From assembly GCA_021789565.1 (NCBI GenBank), contig JAJYJL010000076.1, forward strand, positions 1 through 13,079: 13,079 nucleotides of DNA, in the 5' to 3' direction. Source of the DNA: Acidobacteriota bacterium (lineage in GTDB: Bacteria > Acidobacteriota > Terriglobia > UBA7540). This document shows positions 6,459 to 13,079 of the stretch, piece after piece. How positions within the stretch are numbered: the stretch's first letter is position 1; each line of letters begins with the position of its first letter. Made by a program: the position numbers and the translations under genes. Below the pieces are notes generated by a model. The model did not search any database. It was not told where the DNA came from and worked only from the letters and a program-made list of their open reading frames with translations.

Positions 6459-8405
6459 ATGGGAAAGATTATTGGCATTGACCTGGGCACTACCAACTCA
6501 GTTGTTGCGGTGATGGAGGGTGGCGATCCCAAGGTCATTACGAACCCGGAGGGCGGCCGCACCACCCCCTCGGTGGTGGCGTTCACAAAGAGCGGCGAGC
6601 GATTGGTGGGCCAGGTGGCCAAACGCCAGGCTATCACGAACCCCGAGAACACGATCTACTCGATCAAACGCTTTATGGGCCGGCGTTTTAACGAAGTCCA
6701 GGCGGAGATCAAGACCGTTCCGTACAAGGTGGTTGCAGGGACGAGTGGAGACTGCCGGGTGGTGGCGCTGGGCAAAGAGTACTCGCCGCCGGAAATTTCA
6801 GCCATGATCCTGCAGAAGATGCGGGACGCCGCCGCGGAGTATTTGGGCGAAAGCGTGACCCAGGCGGTGGTTACGGTCCCGGCGTATTTCAACGACAGCC
6901 AGCGGCAGGCAACCAAGGATGCGGGCAAGATTGCAGGGCTTGAAGTGCTGCGGATTGTGAACGAGCCGACCGCGGCGGCGCTGGCCTATGGTCTTGACAA
7001 GAAGAAGGACGAAACCATCGCCGTCTACGACTTCGGCGGCGGAACGTTCGACATCTCGATCCTTGAGGTCGGCGAAGGCGTGGTGGAAGTGAAATCGACC
7101 AACGGCGACACGCATCTGGGCGGCGACGACATCGACAAGCGCGTGATCGACTGGATCGTGGACGAGTTCCGCAAGGACCAGGGCATCGATCTGGCGAAGG
7201 ACCGGATGGCGCTTCAGCGGCTGAAGGAAGCGGCTGAGAAGGCCAAGATGGAGCTTTCCACGGTGCTGGAGACGGAAGTTAATCTCCCGTTTATTACCGC
7301 AGACGCTTCCGGCCCCAAACATCTGAGCCTGAAGTTAACGCGGTCACGTTTTGAGCAGATGTGCGAAGACATCTTCCAGCGTTCAGTGGGTCCTGTCAAG
7401 CAAGCGCTGAAAGACGCCGGCGTCGATCCCAGCAAGATCGACGAAGTGGTGCTGGTGGGCGGATCGACCCGCATCCCTCGCGTCCAGCAGATTGTGAAGG
7501 ACCTGTTCAACGGCAAGGAGCCGCACAAGGGAGTGAATCCGGATGAGGTGGTGGCCATTGGGGCCGCGGTGCAAGCCGGGGTGCTGGGCGGCGAAGTGAA
7601 AGACCTGCTGCTGCTTGACGTAACCCCGCTGACCCTGGGCGTTGAAACCCTGGGCGGAGTAATGACGCCTCTCATTCAGCGCAACACCACGATTCCGACC
7701 CGGAAGACCGAAACGTTTTCAACGGCTGCAGACAATCAGACTTCGGTTGAAATTCACGTGCTGCAGGGTGAACGCCCCAGCGCCAAGGACAACCGGACGC
7801 TCGGCAAGTTCCACCTGGTTGGCATACCGCCGGCCATGCGCGGAATTCCGCAGATTGAAGTGACGTTCGACATTGATGCCAACGGCATCCTGAACGTGGC
7901 GGCTAAGGACCTTGGAACCAACCGGGAACAGAAGATCACCATCACATCGTCCAGTGGCCTTTCCAAAGAAGAAGTGGAACGGATGAATAAAGAAGCCGAG
8001 CTCCACGCCGATGAAGACCGCCGCTACAAGGAAGAGGTGGAAGTAAAGAACCGGGCCGACTCACTGGTCTACTCCGTGGAAAAGACTCTGAAGGAAAACC
8101 GCGAGAAGATTTCAGCGGAGGACGCCAAGAACATTGAGGAGGCGGTGGAAGAGGCCAAGAAGGCCATTCAGGAAGGCAAGGTTGAAGCCATCAACCCTGC
8201 CGTGGAACGCCTGACGGCAGCCTCCCACAAGTTGGCCGAGGCCATGTACAAGCAGCAGTCCGGGGAAGCATCTACCCCGCCGCCACCGGCGGGTGGGGGT
8301 GAGTCCGGACAGGCCGGCGCGGCCGGCGGCGATGCCGAAGGGAAAGGCAAAGGAGAAGTCATCGATGCTGAAGTTGTTGAAGGAGACGACAAAAACAAAA
8401 ACTAA
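6459..8405 (+). CDS. dnaK: Chaperone protein DnaK (Hsp70)
   Basis: Cytosolic ATP-dependent Hsp70 chaperone that binds exposed hydrophobic segments with DnaJ and GrpE. The 648 residues are the normal length. The nucleotide-binding domain (1 to about 380) shows IDLGTTNS (7-14), [10 protein letters not shown] (191-200) and VGGSTRIP (333-340). The conserved linker DLLLLD is at 382-387. The substrate-binding domain follows, and the C-terminus is a Pro/Gly-rich flexible segment ending in [14 protein letters not shown], the usual acidic tail. GGAGG 8 bases before the ATG at 6459 fixes the start. It is the first gene of a probable dnaK - small protein - dnaJ - hspR operon and is preceded by two promoters and a HAIR-like operator. 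In HspR systems DnaK is also the corepressor, giving feedback control. Confidence 0.99.
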   Translation: MGKIIGIDLGTTNSVVAVMEGGDPKVITNPEGGRTTPSVVAFTKSGERLVGQVAKRQAITNPENTIYSIKRFMGRRFNEVQAEIKTVPYKVVAGTSGDCRVVALGKEYSPPEISAMILQKMRDAAAEYLGESVTQAVVTVPAYFNDSQRQATKDAGKIAGLEVLRIVNEPTAAALAYGLDKKKDETIAVYDFGGGTFDISILEVGEGVVEVKSTNGDTHLGGDDIDKRVIDWIVDEFRKDQGIDLAKDRMALQRLKEAAEKAKMELSTVLETEVNLPFITADASGPKHLSLKLTRSRFEQMCEDIFQRSVGPVKQALKDAGVDPSKIDEVVLVGGSTRIPRVQQIVKDLFNGKEPHKGVNPDEVVAIGAAVQAGVLGGEVKDLLLLDVTPLTLGVETLGGVMTPLIQRNTTIPTRKTETFSTAADNQTSVEIHVLQGERPSAKDNRTLGKFHLVGIPPAMRGIPQIEVTFDIDANGILNVAAKDLGTNREQKITITSSSGLSKEEVERMNKEAELHADEDRRYKEEVEVKNRADSLVYSVEKTLKENREKISAEDAKNIEEAVEEAKKAIQEGKVEAINPAVERLTAASHKLAEAMYKQQSGEASTPPPPAGGGESGQAGAAGGDAEGKGKGEVIDAEVVEGDDKNKN

Positions 8406-8476
8406 TCGGACGGCCTGATACCCCATGGTGCATCTAAGAAAATGAAGGCCATTTCGGGTAGAAGGGAGGCGCTCCA

Positions 8477-8707
8477 ATGGAACAACACGAACTGCAGCAG
8501 CAGGAACAGGACGAGGGTCTGGCACACCGGGCGCAGGTGGGCATTGAATGTCCCACTTGTCATGTGAGGCAATTCATGGAGATCCAGATTGACAACCCGG
8601 TCAGCAATTCCCCCGCTGCCGAAGAAATCCGCAGGCAGCTTGAATCCTGGATCGCCTCCCGATGCCCCGACCACCTGGGTCCCATTCTTAAAACGAGCAT
8701 GAACTGA
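8477..8707 (+). CDS. Small putative zinc-binding protein in the chaperone operon
   Basis: A 76-residue protein that I do not recognise as a named family. A GGGAGG (8464-8469) lies 7 bases before the ATG, and the gene sits 71 bases after dnaK in the same direction, so it is probably translated. The N-terminus is Gln/Glu-rich and probably disordered. C25-P-T-C28 and C63-P-D-H66 could provide four zinc ligands (CxxC plus CxxH), separated by a short strand region (QFMEIQID) and a predicted amphipathic helix ([17 protein letters not shown]). There is no signal peptide or membrane segment, so it is likely cytosolic. Its position suggests a role linked to the DnaK/DnaJ system or to heat or redox stress, which is inference only. 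It is less likely to be a chance frame given the ribosome-binding site and the paired metal motifs. Confidence 0.65.
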   Translation: MEQHELQQQEQDEGLAHRAQVGIECPTCHVRQFMEIQIDNPVSNSPAAEEIRRQLESWIASRCPDHLGPILKTSMN

Positions 8708-8733
8708 GGCTCCGGAAGTCCGGATTCAGCGTG

Positions 8734-8771
8734 GTGGAAGCGGGGTGCAAAGATTGCGCATCCCGCTCCAC
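8734..8771 (+). repeat. Inverted repeat (RNA hairpin) upstream of dnaJ
   Basis: An imperfect inverted repeat: GTGGA, one bulged A, GCGGGGTGC, a 9-base loop, then GCATCCCGC and TCCAC. The stem has 14 pairs including one G-T wobble. It lies in the 164-base gap between the small gene and dnaJ, about 100 bases before the dnaJ start. No T-run follows, so it is not a classic terminator. It could be a processing or mRNA-stability element. Confidence 0.55.
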
Positions 8772-8871
8772 CCCAGGGATTCAGGACATTTACCTTGTCG
8801 TCATCCTTCCGCACAGGAGGCTGCGGTCGCAACCAACGTGGCAGGGCAGCATATCAAAAAGGAAAACTGGC

Positions 8872-10065
8872 ATGTCGGCAGGAACCAAACAGAAGGATTA
8901 CTATGGCGCGCTGGGAGTAGACCGCAAGGCCAAGGCCGATCAAATTCGAAAGGCTTATCGAAGGCTCGCCAGAAAGTATCATCCCGACGTCAACCCCGGC
9001 AACAATCAGGCTGAAGAGAAGTTCAAAGAAATCCAGGAAGCGTACAACGTCCTCAGCGACGACAAGAAGCGGAAGATTTACGACCAGTTCGGATTCTACT
9101 CCGACAACATTCCCGCCAGTGCCTATGAGGCGTATGCCCGGGGCCCGGACACGACAGCCGGAGGCGGCCCGAGCGTTGATTTCTCAGGCTTTGATTTTTC
9201 CAACTTCACACCACAGGAAGAGCATTCGGCGGGTTTCGGCTCATCCTTCCGTGACATCTTCTCCCAGATTTTCGCGCGTAGCGAAGGGCAGGAGGTGCCT
9301 GAGGGTCCAATTCGCGGGCGCGACATTGAACACCACATGCATCTGGGATTCTGGGATGCCATCCGTGGAACACAGGTGCGGATAACCATTGGAAGAGAAG
9401 AGGTTTGCGGCTCCTGCAAGGGCAAAGGGACCCGCGGCGGACCTGCGGTGCCGTGCCCAGCCTGCGGCGGAAGCGGCAAAGCCCAGCGGGCGGCAGGCGT
9501 CATGCGTTTTTCCATGACCTGCCCCCAGTGCAACGGCACTGGACGTCAACAGAACCGCTGCCCGACCTGCCACGGGACGGGAAATATTCGCAAACCGGAA
9601 ACATTTGAAGTAAGAATCCCGCCGGGAGTTGACACGGGTTCACGTGTCCGTGTGCCCGGCAAAGGCAACGCCAGCGCCCACGGGGGACCTCCGGGCGACC
9701 TGTTCATTCTGACCGATGTTGAGGCCCACCCATTCTTCGATCGCAAAGGTGACAATTTCTACGTGAAGGTCCCAATTAGTGTCACCGAGGCGGCATTGGG
9801 AACCAAGGTCGAGGTTCCAACTATTGACGGGCCCACAACAATACGGATTCCTCCGGGCACTCAGGGCGGGCAGAAATTGCGCATCCGCGGCAAAGGCGCT
9901 CCCTCGCTTCGCGCGAACCAGCGGGGAGACCAGTTTGTAGAGGTTGAAATCAGGGTTCCGCGAGTGGCTGACGAGCGCAGCAAGGAAATTCTGCGCGAAC
10001 TTGACCGGCTGAACCCGGCTGATATTCGAGTTGATTTGCGGAAGTATTTCGACGTCCATAGGTAG
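8872..10065 (+). CDS. dnaJ: Chaperone protein DnaJ (type I Hsp40)
   Basis: Cytosolic co-chaperone that stimulates the DnaK ATPase and delivers substrates. The 397 residues contain a J domain (about 8-74, HPD at 37-39). A Gly/Phe-bearing linker (about 88-135) is less glycine-rich than in E. coli. The zinc domain has four CxxCxGxG motifs (first cysteines C179, C195, C217 and C230), and the C-terminal substrate domains include [21 protein letters not shown]. All eight zinc cysteines are present. The frame is open back to 8731, but ATG 8872 is chosen: AAGGA lies 8 bases before it, the J domain starts directly after MSAGTKQ, and the extra upstream residues match nothing in the family and cover the hairpin. 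It lies between the small putative zinc protein and hspR, and no grpE is present. Confidence 0.97.
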   Translation: MSAGTKQKDYYGALGVDRKAKADQIRKAYRRLARKYHPDVNPGNNQAEEKFKEIQEAYNVLSDDKKRKIYDQFGFYSDNIPASAYEAYARGPDTTAGGGPSVDFSGFDFSNFTPQEEHSAGFGSSFRDIFSQIFARSEGQEVPEGPIRGRDIEHHMHLGFWDAIRGTQVRITIGREEVCGSCKGKGTRGGPAVPCPACGGSGKAQRAAGVMRFSMTCPQCNGTGRQQNRCPTCHGTGNIRKPETFEVRIPPGVDTGSRVRVPGKGNASAHGGPPGDLFILTDVEAHPFFDRKGDNFYVKVPISVTEAALGTKVEVPTIDGPTTIRIPPGTQGGQKLRIRGKGAPSLRANQRGDQFVEVEIRVPRVADERSKEILRELDRLNPADIRVDLRKYFDVHR

Positions 10066-10101
10066 AGGCAAGCGGCCCGCACCGGGGCGCTGGAAGAGAC
10101 A

Positions 10102-10515
10102 ATGGCAAAGCGAGGTCGAAAAACCCGTGGCAAAGCAGGCTACATGATCAGTGCCGTGGCGGAAATGTACGACATTCATCCGCAGACACTGCGCCTGTAT
10201 GAGCGTGAAGGATTGCTGATCCCGTCGCGGAGCGAAGGCAATACCCGCCTCTACACGGACGAAGATCTGGAAGCACTGGAAACTATCCTGAGCCTGACGC
10301 GGGATCTGGGAGTCAATCTGGCCGGGGTGGAAATCATTCTGAACATGCGAAAGCGCATGGAAGAAATGCGGAAAGAGATGCAGGCATTTGTCAAATACGT
10401 GGAGCAGCAAATCATGGCCCACGCCGGCGAAACATCGGAGAATGTGCAGAATGCGCTTGTCCGGATTGTCCCGCCTTACCTGATCCGAATGCAACGTTCA
10501 AGAGAAAAACACTGA
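10102..10515 (+). CDS. hspR: HspR-type MerR-family heat-shock repressor
   Basis: A 137-residue DNA-binding repressor of the MerR family, HspR branch. The winged helix-turn-helix (about residues 14-83) reads YMISAVAEMYDIHPQTLRLYEREGL, then SEGNTRLYTDEDLEAL and GVNLAGVEIIL, all characteristic of HspR. A coiled-coil dimerisation helix follows (about 84-107). No metal-binding cysteines are present, as expected for HspR and unlike metal-sensing MerR proteins. It lies 36 bases after dnaJ, the classic position for HspR at the end of the dnaK operon. HspR binds HAIR repeats, and a HAIR-like site stands in front of dnaK, so autoregulation of the operon is likely, with release on heat shock when DnaK is titrated by unfolded protein. 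GGAAGAG precedes the ATG. Confidence 0.88.
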   Translation: MAKRGRKTRGKAGYMISAVAEMYDIHPQTLRLYEREGLLIPSRSEGNTRLYTDEDLEALETILSLTRDLGVNLAGVEIILNMRKRMEEMRKEMQAFVKYVEQQIMAHAGETSENVQNALVRIVPPYLIRMQRSREKH

Positions 10516-10646
10516 GCACCACTCCTGAATTGAGACCTGCGGCACAGCAGATCACTCGGTCGCTGGATTGAACGTTCAGGGTGCTCCAGTCTTATTCCTT
10601 TCCGCTTTTTGCTCCAAGTGTTTTAGAATCAGCTACGGGTTGCTCA

Positions 10647-11435
10647 ATGGCCAGAAAGGATTGTCCCCACTGCGGAGGAACGGGCTGGCGGCCGGTGGAA
10701 AGAGACGGCATGCGCCTCGTGGCGCGGTGCGAGTGCGAGAAGGCCCAGCATTCCGAGTCACTGCTGAAGGCAGCGCAAATACCGCGCCGCTACGAGCACT
10801 GCGCCTTTGAAAACTTTGACATTCGCAAGGATCCGCGAACGGGGCAGCCCAACCGCAGCCTGGTGGCCGCCAAGCTCTACTCGCAGAAACTTGTGGAAGA
10901 ATACCCCACGGACTTCGGTCTGCTGTTTGCGGGGCCCACGGGTGTGGGCAAGACCCACCTGGGCGTCGCGGTGCTGAGGGAGTTGATGGTACGGAAGAAC
11001 GTCCCGTGCCTGTATTACGACTTTCTGAAGCTGCTGAAAGACATCCGGGATAGCTACAACCCGGTTTCGCATACTTCGGAACTGCGTGTCCTGGGACCCG
11101 TCCTGGACGTGGAAGTCCTGATGCTTGACGACCTGGCGGCATCGGACCCAACCGACTGGGTCCGGGAAACGCTGGCACACATCATCAGTTCGCGTTATAA
11201 TAATAAGAGGGTCACGCTGATTACCACCACCCTCTCGTCCTCATCAGGGCGCGCCAGGCGGCGTGAAGTCCGCGAGCCATCGGGCGAGACAATCCCGGAA
11301 ATCGACCGCTCTCTGGCACAACTGGGTCCTACCCTTTCTTCACGGCTCTATGAAATGTGCAAGCTTGTCGAAATGAAATCGGATGATTACCGCAAGGCTA
11401 TCAAGCAGGCCGGGTTCAGGTTCCATATTGAGTAG
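10647..11435 (+). CDS. DnaC/IstB-type AAA+ ATPase with N-terminal zinc-ribbon-like cysteines
   Basis: A 262-residue AAA+ ATPase of the DnaC/DnaI/IstB helicase-loader group, which load the replicative helicase or assist transposases. Walker A is GPTGVGKT (96-103) and Walker B is VLMLDDL (157-163). A sensor-like strand LITTTLS (191-197) and a late SRLYEMC segment with a possible arginine finger follow. The N-terminus has C6-P-H-C9-GGTGW and C28-E-C30, a possible zinc site resembling DnaI-type loaders or half of a DnaJ zinc motif. ATG 10647 is preferred because it places this motif at the very start; the frame stays open to a GTG at 10581, and the ribosome-binding site is weak. No transposase lies nearby, so a chromosomal helicase-loader role is more likely than an IS accessory. 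A possible -10 (TAGAAT, 10624-10629) suggests separate transcription from hspR. Confidence 0.83.
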   Translation: MARKDCPHCGGTGWRPVERDGMRLVARCECEKAQHSESLLKAAQIPRRYEHCAFENFDIRKDPRTGQPNRSLVAAKLYSQKLVEEYPTDFGLLFAGPTGVGKTHLGVAVLRELMVRKNVPCLYYDFLKLLKDIRDSYNPVSHTSELRVLGPVLDVEVLMLDDLAASDPTDWVRETLAHIISSRYNNKRVTLITTTLSSSSGRARRREVREPSGETIPEIDRSLAQLGPTLSSRLYEMCKLVEMKSDDYRKAIKQAGFRFHIE

Positions 11436-11466
11436 AAAATAGTTCCTGCCAAGTCCATTGATTAGT

Positions 11467-11496
11467 TTGACTTCACTTTTCAGGGAACGGTAAAAT
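11467..11496 (+). promoter_or_regulatory. rpsA promoter
   Basis: TTGACT (11467-11472), an 18-base spacer and TAAAAT (11491-11496) form a good sigma-70-type promoter. It is 49 bases upstream of the rpsA start, in the short gap after the ATPase gene. Confidence 0.68.
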
Positions 11497-11544
11497 ACAG
11501 TCTCAGTCGGAACATGCGTTGGGTAAGGGCAGGGAGGTAAGTTC

Positions 11545-13079
11545 ATGTCTTCGCAGGAAAATCACCTCAACTCAGGTGAGGTCATCATTTCACCTGAGGC
11601 ACAGGGCAGTGTAGACGCTGCTTCGCGCAGGGATACGACAGAACACGTCGATACCCAGACCCAGGCCCAACCCGAAGAAGAACTCGTGCAAACTCCGGTG
11701 GCCAGCGACAAAAACCCGCCTGCCGCTTTGTCCACTGAGGGTGCCGGCGAATCCGTGGCCGAGCCCGAGGCTGAGGAACCGTCCATTCCTCAAACTTCTG
11801 AGGGTCTGGACGAATCCACGGCCGAATCTGAAGCACCGCCAGTTGCCGCTGTCGCCGAAGAGCCCTCCAGATCTGAACCGGCTGCAAGCAACGAAAACGA
11901 ACAAGAGTCTGAGGACGAAAACTTTGGCATGGCCGAGGTTGAAAACCTGATGGAAAGCATGGAAGCGGCCCCCACGCTGGCCGTGGGTGAGATCGTCCGG
12001 GGCTACGTTGTAAACGTGACCGGCGAAGAGGTGGTGGTTGATCTGGGTCTGAAATGCGAGGCCGTTATCCCCCGCATGGAGTTTGCCTCCGAAGACGGCG
12101 CGCTGAACGTCGAGGCAGGCCAGTTCGTCGGTGTCCTGGTCGAGAAGTTTGATGAGCTCACCGGAACGGCCGTGGTCTCTCGCCGCAAAGCGCTGCAGGA
12201 AGAAGTGTGGGAAGAAATTGAGCGCGCATTCTACGAAGAACAGCCTGTCCGCGGGCGCGTGGTGCAGCGGGTTAAAGGTGGGCTCGAGGTCAACATTGGA
12301 GTCCATGCATTTATGCCCGCTTCCCAGGCGGACCTGAAACCCCATCCGACGCTGGAAGAGTGGATCGGCCAGGAAATCGAGTGCAAGGTCATCAAGCTGA
12401 ATCGCAAACGGGACAACGTTGTGGTCAGCCGCCGGAAACTCCTGGAAGAAGAAACCAACCGGAAGAAAGCCGTGCTGATGGAGCATCTTGTTGAGGGAGC
12501 CGTTCTGACCGGCCGGGTGAAAAACCTGACCGATTACGGAGCCTTCGTGGACCTGGGCGGAATCGATGGGCTGCTGCATATGACAGACCTCTCGTGGACA
12601 CGCGTGACACATCCTTCAGAAGTTGTGCAGGCCGGTCAGGAAGTCGAAGTCAAGGTGCTCAAATTCGACCGGGAGAAGGAGCGGGTCTCCCTGGGAATGA
12701 AACAGTTGACTGCGGACCCGTGGGAAAACGTGACTACCCAGTTCCATGCTGCTGACCATGTTACGGGCAAAGTTGTCAGCGTGACCGATTACGGAGCTTT
12801 CGTGGAATTGCAGCCGGGCGTCGAGGGACTGATCCACATTTCCGAGATGAGCTGGACAAGACGGCTTCGTCACCCTTCAAAAATTTTGAAGCCTGGTGAA
12901 ATGGCCGAAGTCGCAATTCTGGAGGTCAATCCCGAGCAGCGGCGAATATCCCTCAGCCTGCGACAGGCGCTGCCCGATCCGTGGGATGGCATCAGCAAAC
13001 GGATGGGCGCAGGGACCGTAGTGAAGGGCCGCGTCCGCCACTTTACGGACTTCGGAGCTTTCATCGAAGTGGAAGAAGG
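11545..13079 (+). CDS. rpsA: 30S ribosomal protein S1 (3' end cut by the window)
   Basis: RNA-binding ribosomal protein that helps recruit and unfold mRNA on the 30S subunit. GGAGG (11533-11537) lies 7 bases before the ATG. After a long N-terminal extension, S1 (OB-fold) repeats begin near residue 146: GEIVRGYVVNVTGEEVVVDLG, then PVRGRVVQRVKGGLEVNIG, GAVLTGRVKNLTDYGAFVDLG with IDGLLHMTDLSW, HVTGKVVSVTDYGAFVEL with VEGLIHISEMSW, and a fifth, GTVVKGRVRHFTDFGAFIEV, which the window end cuts. The first two repeats are divergent, as in canonical S1, where they bind the ribosome; the later ones are standard RNA-binding repeats. The extension (about 1-145) is rich in Glu, Ala, Pro and Ser, acidic, and probably disordered; E. 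coli S1 lacks it. The fragment has 511 codons without a stop. Confidence 0.96.
   Translation, partial: MSSQENHLNSGEVIISPEAQGSVDAASRRDTTEHVDTQTQAQPEEELVQTPVASDKNPPAALSTEGAGESVAEPEAEEPSIPQTSEGLDESTAESEAPPVAAVAEEPSRSEPAASNENEQESEDENFGMAEVENLMESMEAAPTLAVGEIVRGYVVNVTGEEVVVDLGLKCEAVIPRMEFASEDGALNVEAGQFVGVLVEKFDELTGTAVVSRRKALQEEVWEEIERAFYEEQPVRGRVVQRVKGGLEVNIGVHAFMPASQADLKPHPTLEEWIGQEIECKVIKLNRKRDNVVVSRRKLLEEETNRKKAVLMEHLVEGAVLTGRVKNLTDYGAFVDLGGIDGLLHMTDLSWTRVTHPSEVVQAGQEVEVKVLKFDREKERVSLGMKQLTADPWENVTTQFHAADHVTGKVVSVTDYGAFVELQPGVEGLIHISEMSWTRRLRHPSKILKPGEMAEVAILEVNPEQRRISLSLRQALPDPWDGISKRMGAGTVVKGRVRHFTDFGAFIEVEE

Noticed and set aside
8731..8871. GTG-initiated N-terminal extension of DnaJ
   Set aside because: The 47 extra residues are not DnaJ-like, overlap a hairpin, and a good ribosome-binding site precedes the ATG at 8872.

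Overview
The window is bacterial chromosomal DNA, moderately GC-rich, most likely from an Acidobacteriota genome. This is an inference from gene style: an M56 peptidase fused to a TonB C-terminal domain, a two-helix membrane SpoIIE-type phosphatase, and a dnaK/dnaJ/hspR chaperone cluster next to rpsA. No rRNA, tRNA, CRISPR array or insertion sequence was found.

Left part (1-4680). The window opens inside a BlaR1/M56-type zinc metallopeptidase with a TonB-like domain, a tandem-repeat coiled coil and a proline-rich tail. Facing it is purU (formyltetrahydrofolate deformylase). Divergent from purU is a PP2C/SpoIIE serine phosphatase whose frame is broken by one missing base. Directly downstream, about 650 bases with no intact gene hold two decayed peptidoglycan genes: an L,D-transpeptidase (YkuD) remnant with two stops and a frameshift, then a shortened YcbK/MepK-like (DUF882, M15 fold) reading frame in which a Tat-like signal is joined directly to the zinc-binding end.

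Middle part (4768-6458). An NmrA-like NAD(P)-binding protein converges on queF, the preQ0 reductase of queuosine synthesis. A 341-base AT-rich divergent region separates queF from dnaK. It carries a HAIR-like operator (the HspR-binding inverted repeat) abutting one sigma-70-type promoter, with a second, very good sigma-70 promoter downstream.

Right part (6459-13079). dnaK, a 76-residue putative zinc-binding protein, dnaJ and an HspR-type MerR regulator lie in one direction with short gaps and probably form a heat-shock operon, autoregulated by HspR at the HAIR site. grpE is absent from the cluster. A DnaC/IstB-type AAA+ ATPase with an N-terminal cysteine cluster follows. The last gene is rpsA (ribosomal protein S1), with its own promoter and a long acidic N-terminal extension, cut by the window end.

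The most interesting points are the decayed transpeptidase/endopeptidase pair, the HAIR/HspR circuit upstream of dnaK, and the small CxxC/CxxH protein inside the chaperone operon.
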